DNA of 9,224 nt from Burkholderiaceae bacterium (GTDB lineage Bacteria; Pseudomonadota; Gammaproteobacteria; Burkholderiales; Burkholderiaceae_F), in the NCBI GenBank assembly GCA_013813185.1, contig JACCSD010000353.1:1-9224 (forward strand), read 5' to 3'. Shown here piece after piece: positions 5,828 to 9,224 of this stretch. The first letter of the stretch is position 1. Every line of letters starts with the position of its first letter. Both the position numbers and the translations under genes were made by a program. A model generated the notes under the pieces. It saw nothing but the letters and a program-made list of their open reading frames with translations, made no database searches and was not told where the DNA came from.

Positions 5828-6853
5828 GTGGAGCCGCATGGGACAGATCCGCTGACGAAGCCGGAGCCCGGCCGACTTTCCGAAAACTTTCGCATCGCCG
5901 TCATAGGCGCGGGAATCGCCGGTCTGTCGTGTGCACGGATGCTCGCTGCACGCGGCGCCAAGGTGACCGTATTCGAGCAGGGCCGGCGACCGGGCGGCCG
6001 TGCGACCACGTTGCGCACCGAGTTCGGCAACTTCGACCACGGCGCGCAGTACTTCACGGTGCAAAGCCATGCGTTCGAGCGCACGGTCGCGCAATGGCTG
6101 CAAGCCGGCGTGGTCAAGCGCTGGTCAGGCCGCATCATCGCGCTCGAGGGTGCAGCGACCGAAGACAAGACCGCGTCGGCGACGCGCTACACCGGCGCTG
6201 CTGGAATGATCGCGATTGCGAAGCATCTGTCCGAAGGGCTCGATGTTCGGCTCGATACCCGCATCGGATCGGTACTGCACGCGGGGACGCGCTGGTCATT
6301 GCTCGATGAGACCGACCGCTCGCCGGCGCCGGGCGGATTCGACGCGATGGTGCTCGCGATGCCGTCTTCGCAAGCGGCCCAGTTGGCGGGCGTTCCTCCA
6401 ACACTGGTGCAACATTTGCGCATGGTCGAGTGGCGCCCCTGTTGGGCCGGACTGTTGACGCTGCAGGTGGCGAGCGGGTTCGATTTTGCGGGCGCGTTCG
6501 TAAACGACCATGCGGCGCTGTCGTGGGTCGCGCGAGAGCACGATGACTCGGGCACCGAGCGCTGGGTGTTGCACGCCACACCGGACTGGACGGTCACCCA
6601 TCTGAACATGCCCAGCGACGATGTGGCGTCGCTGCTGGCGCAGGCGCTCGCCGAGCGCTTTAACTTCGGTTTTCGTCCGGCGTATGTCGCCGCTCATCAA
6701 TGGCCCCATGCAACGCCGGTTCGTCCATTACTCGAGCGCTACCTGTGGGATGCAAAGACGCGCATCGGCGCGGTGGGCGACTGGTGCCAGGGCCCGCGGT
6801 TCGAAGGCGCGTACTTGTCCGGCGATGCGCTTGGCGCGTCCATCGTGCCTTGA
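5828..6853 (+). CDS. renalase-like FAD-dependent oxidoreductase
   Basis: A 341-residue flavoprotein of the renalase/amine-oxidase type. The FAD-binding beta-alpha-beta is IAVIGAGIAGLSCARML (23-39, GxGxxG at 27-32), ending in the ribose-binding acid FEQ (Glu50). It continues into GGRATT (56-61) and NFDHGAQYFTV (68-78), the latter characteristic of bacterial renalase-like proteins. The C-terminal flavin motif appears as RIGAVGDWCQGPRFEGAYLSGDALG (~312-336). The family oxidises small substrates (bacterial renalases act on isomeric dihydronicotinamides), but the substrate here is unknown. The GTG at 5828 is the first possible start because TAA sits immediately upstream in frame; the next Met is beyond the FAD motif. 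A CTG at 5852 cannot be excluded. No Shine-Dalgarno is visible. The stop TGA overlaps the TTG start of the next gene, indicating translational coupling. Confidence 0.87.
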   Translation: MEPHGTDPLTKPEPGRLSENFRIAVIGAGIAGLSCARMLAARGAKVTVFEQGRRPGGRATTLRTEFGNFDHGAQYFTVQSHAFERTVAQWLQAGVVKRWSGRIIALEGAATEDKTASATRYTGAAGMIAIAKHLSEGLDVRLDTRIGSVLHAGTRWSLLDETDRSPAPGGFDAMVLAMPSSQAAQLAGVPPTLVQHLRMVEWRPCWAGLLTLQVASGFDFAGAFVNDHAALSWVAREHDDSGTERWVLHATPDWTVTHLNMPSDDVASLLAQALAERFNFGFRPAYVAAHQWPHATPVRPLLERYLWDAKTRIGAVGDWCQGPRFEGAYLSGDALGASIVP

Positions 6854-8751
6854 GCGTGCTGCGCCCGTTTGCGCTGCTGCGCCAGCGGCGGTTCGCGCCG
6901 CTCTTTTGGGTTCAGTTTCTTGGCGCTGCCAACGACAACGTATTCAAGTTCGCCTTCACGCTGCTGGCAACGTATGCGGCGGTCACCTGGGGCGGTGTTG
7001 ATCCGCGCTACGCGGGCTTTCTGATCGGCGCATTGTTCATAGCGCCCTTCGTTCTCTTCTCAGCCACCGGTGGGCAGCTCGCCGACAAGGTCGAAAAGTC
7101 CAGGTTGATTCGGCGGCTTAAGGATGCCGAGGTCGTTGTGATGGGGTTGGCGGCGCTTGGCCTGACGCTGCAATGGCCGGTGTTGATTTATGTCGCGATG
7201 TTCTTTATCGGGCTGCAAGCCACGGTGTTTGGCCCTGTCAAATATTCATACTTGCCGCAGCATCTGGATGCGAGCGAGCTCACGCGCGGTAATGGCCTGG
7301 TCGAAATGGCGACGTTCATCGCGATCCTGCTCGGCACGATCGCGGCGGGAATGTTGCTGAACACCTTCGATGAGCGCGGTGCGGCGATGGTGGCGGCGGC
7401 CATTGTGTTGCTCGCGATCGTCGGTCGGGCGGCTGCGCAATTTATTCCGCACTCGCCGGCCGCCGACTCAGCGTTGCAAATTAACTGGAACCCGTTGTCG
7501 GAAACCTGGGCGAATCTAAAGATCGCGCACCGTGACCGCACGGTGTTCAACTCGATCCTCGGTATTTCGTGGTTGTGGTTTTTCGGATCCATCTTCCTGA
7601 CCGGCCTTGCGCCGTTCGCGCGCGATGTACTGGGCGGCAACGAGACCGTCGTCACGCTGCTGCTCGCCGTGTTCTCGATCGGCATCGGGATCGGCGCGCT
7701 GCTGACCGACCGTTTGTCCGGCAGCAAGGTCGAAATCGGTCTCGTGCCGCTGGGCTCGATCGGCATGACCTTGTTCGCGCTCGACTTGTATCTGGCATCG
7801 CGCGGCCTCGTTCCAAGCCAGTCCGGCACGGTTCCCGATTTTTTCGCGCTTGACGGCGCCTGGCGCATTGTTGTCGATCTCGCATTGCTATCGGTGTTCG
7901 CCGGGTTGTATTCGGTGCCGCTGTACGCGTTGATTCAAAGCCGCGCGCAGAAGACTCACGTCGCGCGCATCGTGGGCGCGAACAACATCCTGAATGCATT
8001 GTTCATCGTCGTGGCGTCGATCGCCGCCGCGGTCCTGCTGGGCAGTGGACTGACGATTCCAGAACTCTTTCTGGTGGCGGCGCTGATGAATGCCGCGGTG
8101 GCCGCGTACATCTACTTGCTGGTGCCGGAGTTTCTGCTGCGCTTCATTGCGTGGGTGGTCGTGCACGTGCTGTACCGCGTCCGTTCGACCGGTAAGGACC
8201 GGTTGCCCGATGCCGGTCCGGTCGTGCTGGTCTGCAACCACGTCAGCTTTGTCGATGCGATCGTCATCATGGGGGAAAGCCCACGGCCGATCCGCTTCGT
8301 AATGGATCACCGCATCTTCAAGATTCCGATCCTGCGCACATTCTTCAACCAGCTGAAAGCAATTCCCATTGCATCGGCGAGGGATGATCCGGATACGCTG
8401 CAGCGCGCGCACCAAAGCATTCAACAGTCTCTGGACGAGGGTGAAATGGTTTGCATTTTTCCGGAGGGGCGGATCACCGGCACCGGCGAGCTGACTCCGT
8501 TCAAGCAGGGGGTACGCCGCATCGTAGAGCGCAACCCGGTCCCGGTGATCCCGATGGCGCTGCGCGGGCTGTGGGGCTCTTTCTTTTCGCGCTATGGCGG
8601 CGAGGCGTTTTCGCTGCCGCTCGATGCGAGAGTGCGGCGCGGTTTCCGTTCCAGGCTGGAGTTCGTGGTGGGTGAACCGGTGCCGCCTGCCGTCGCGACT
8701 CCGGAATTGCTGATGCAGCGCGTGCAGGAGCTGCGTGGACCGGAGTTCTGA
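6850..8751 (+). CDS. MFS (LplT-like) transporter fused to PlsC-like 1-acylglycerophosphate acyltransferase
   Basis: A 633-residue inner-membrane fusion. Residues ~1-410 are an MFS domain with about 12 hydrophobic segments; the start (RFAPLFWVQFLGAANDNVFKF) and GQLADK (74-79) match LplT lysophospholipid transporters. Residues ~430-633 are a PlsC/LPLAT domain with NHVSFVD (HX4D: His464 and Asp469), FPEGRITGTG (Glu539) and VIPMALRGLW. In E. coli the transporter LplT is separate and its partner Aas carries acyltransferase plus acyl-ACP synthetase. Here the transporter is joined directly to the acyltransferase and the synthetase domain is absent, so the acyl donor is probably acyl-ACP or acyl-CoA made elsewhere. 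The likely role is flipping lysophospholipid inward and re-acylating it. TTG 6850 overlaps the preceding TGA; GTG 6856 is an alternative start two codons on. Upstream open frame to 6700 is an overlap artefact. Confidence 0.9.
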   Translation: MSVLRPFALLRQRRFAPLFWVQFLGAANDNVFKFAFTLLATYAAVTWGGVDPRYAGFLIGALFIAPFVLFSATGGQLADKVEKSRLIRRLKDAEVVVMGLAALGLTLQWPVLIYVAMFFIGLQATVFGPVKYSYLPQHLDASELTRGNGLVEMATFIAILLGTIAAGMLLNTFDERGAAMVAAAIVLLAIVGRAAAQFIPHSPAADSALQINWNPLSETWANLKIAHRDRTVFNSILGISWLWFFGSIFLTGLAPFARDVLGGNETVVTLLLAVFSIGIGIGALLTDRLSGSKVEIGLVPLGSIGMTLFALDLYLASRGLVPSQSGTVPDFFALDGAWRIVVDLALLSVFAGLYSVPLYALIQSRAQKTHVARIVGANNILNALFIVVASIAAAVLLGSGLTIPELFLVAALMNAAVAAYIYLLVPEFLLRFIAWVVVHVLYRVRSTGKDRLPDAGPVVLVCNHVSFVDAIVIMGESPRPIRFVMDHRIFKIPILRTFFNQLKAIPIASARDDPDTLQRAHQSIQQSLDEGEMVCIFPEGRITGTGELTPFKQGVRRIVERNPVPVIPMALRGLWGSFFSRYGGEAFSLPLDARVRRGFRSRLEFVVGEPVPPAVATPELLMQRVQELRGPEF

Positions 8752-8754
8752 GGC

Positions 8755-8841
8755 GTGAAGTGTGAAACGTGAAAGGTAAAGGCCGGACAGCGACGTAGAC
8801 TCCCACCGTCCACTGCTCACCTTTCACTTTTCACCTTTCAC
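8755..8841. repeat. inverted arrays of GTGAAAN heptads before aroC
   Basis: The left array (8755-8782) reads as four 7-nt units: GTGAAGT, GTGAAAC, GTGAAAG, GTAAAGG. The right array (8814-8841) on the minus strand reads GTGAAAG, GTGAAAA, GTGAAAG and a degenerate GTGAGCA. The arms face each other across 31 nt that contain a further GGAC/GTCC pair (8785-8788 with 8808-8811), so the whole spacer can fold into one long hairpin. The right arm ends 4 nt before the aroC ATG. This is the entire 94-nt gap after the transporter-acyltransferase gene. Confidence 0.82.
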
Positions 8842-8845
8842 CACC

Positions 8846-9224
8846 ATGTCATCCACGTTCGGCCACCTGTTTTGCGTGACCAATTTCGGCGAATCGCACG
8901 GCCCGGCGATCGGCTGTGTGATCGATGGTTGCCCGCCGGGCATGCTGCTGGCCGAGGGCGATCTGCAACACGACCTGGATCGGCGCAAGCCGGGTACATC
9001 ACGCCACGTTACGCAACGGCGCGAGTCCGATCGCGTCGAGATCCTGTCGGGTGTCCATGAAGGACAAACCACAGGCACACCGATCGCGCTGCTGATCCGC
9101 AACGAAGATTCGAAGGAGCGCGATTACGAAGACCTGATCGATACCTTTCGCCCAGGGCACGCTGACTACACCTACTGGCGCAAGTACGGACTGCGCGATC
9201 CGCGCGGCGGCGGTCGTTCCTCGG
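8846..9224 (+). CDS. aroC: chorismate synthase, N-terminal part (3' end outside window)
   Basis: The first 126 residues of chorismate synthase, which converts 5-enolpyruvylshikimate 3-phosphate to chorismate using reduced FMN in the cytosol, the last common step of aromatic biosynthesis. The opening MSSTFGHLFCVTNFGESHG carries the GESHG signature with an essential His. It is followed by IGCVIDGCPPG, DLDRRKPGTSRHVTQRRESD (with the phosphate-binding RRKPG and conserved Arg residues), EGQTTGTPIALLI and FRPGHADYTYWRKYGLRDPRGGGRSS. These match the bifunctional-length bacterial enzyme throughout the visible part. The ATG at 8846 matches the family start but has no Shine-Dalgarno; the pyrimidine-rich TTTCACCACC stands in its place, part of the heptad array. 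The frame is still open at 9224. Confidence 0.96.
   Translation, partial: MSSTFGHLFCVTNFGESHGPAIGCVIDGCPPGMLLAEGDLQHDLDRRKPGTSRHVTQRRESDRVEILSGVHEGQTTGTPIALLIRNEDSKERDYEDLIDTFRPGHADYTYWRKYGLRDPRGGGRSS

Noticed and set aside
7888..8820. 310-residue minus-strand ORF opposite the transporter-acyltransferase gene
   Set aside because: It is rich in Arg, His and Gln with no recognisable domain, as expected for the reverse of a GC-rich coding gene that carries clear MFS and PlsC motifs.
8755..8841. CRISPR-like or attachment-site repeats before aroC
   Set aside because: Units are 7 nt and contiguous without spacers, and no integrase or cas gene is present.

Overview
This is a GC-rich chromosomal segment of housekeeping genes from a betaproteobacterium, most likely Burkholderiales. 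The evidence for that assignment is the YihY protein with a winged-helix tail, the MFS–acyltransferase fusion next to a renalase-like flavoprotein and aroC, and the style of the protein sequences; the genus cannot be fixed by eye. There is no phage, plasmid, CRISPR, tRNA or rRNA signal.

Layout. The window opens in the 3' half of a yihY/brkB-type membrane protein gene on the plus strand (1-600). Converging on it is a four-gene minus-strand operon, in transcription order metY (O-acylhomoserine sulfhydrylase), an alpha/beta hydrolase, a LysE-family exporter and an Mpo1/DUF962-like membrane protein. The gaps in it are 10, 7 and 32 nt. The Mpo1-like gene carries a C-terminal frameshift: the family's usual ending is still readable in another frame and would stop inside the yihY stop codon. 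After a 537-nt divergent intergenic region come the plus-strand genes pip (proline iminopeptidase), a two-CBS-domain protein, a renalase-like FAD oxidoreductase, and an LplT-like MFS transporter fused to a PlsC-like acyltransferase. The last two are coupled by a TTGA overlap. A heptad-repeat intergenic spacer follows, then the start of aroC (chorismate synthase), which runs off the end.

The most unusual part is the metY-pip intergenic region. It holds two inverted copies of a ~180-nt nested palindrome. Their 107-nt cores are aligned without gaps and differ at 13 positions; eight of those form four compensated base pairs in an internal hairpin. The outer stems of the two copies are almost unrelated in sequence, yet each is self-complementary (29 bp perfect in one). 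A Rho-independent-like terminator follows the first copy. The pattern fits an interspersed structured repeat or a structured RNA family rather than protein-coding sequence, although the ORFs across it look superficially conserved. A second structured spacer sits before aroC: two inverted arrays of GTGAAAN heptads, one ending 4 nt before the start codon.

Functionally, metY supplies direct sulfhydrylation for methionine synthesis, and its partners add a hydrolase and an amino-acid-type exporter. The MFS-acyltransferase fusion points to lysophospholipid uptake and re-acylation. Pip trims N-terminal proline from peptides, and aroC completes the shikimate pathway.
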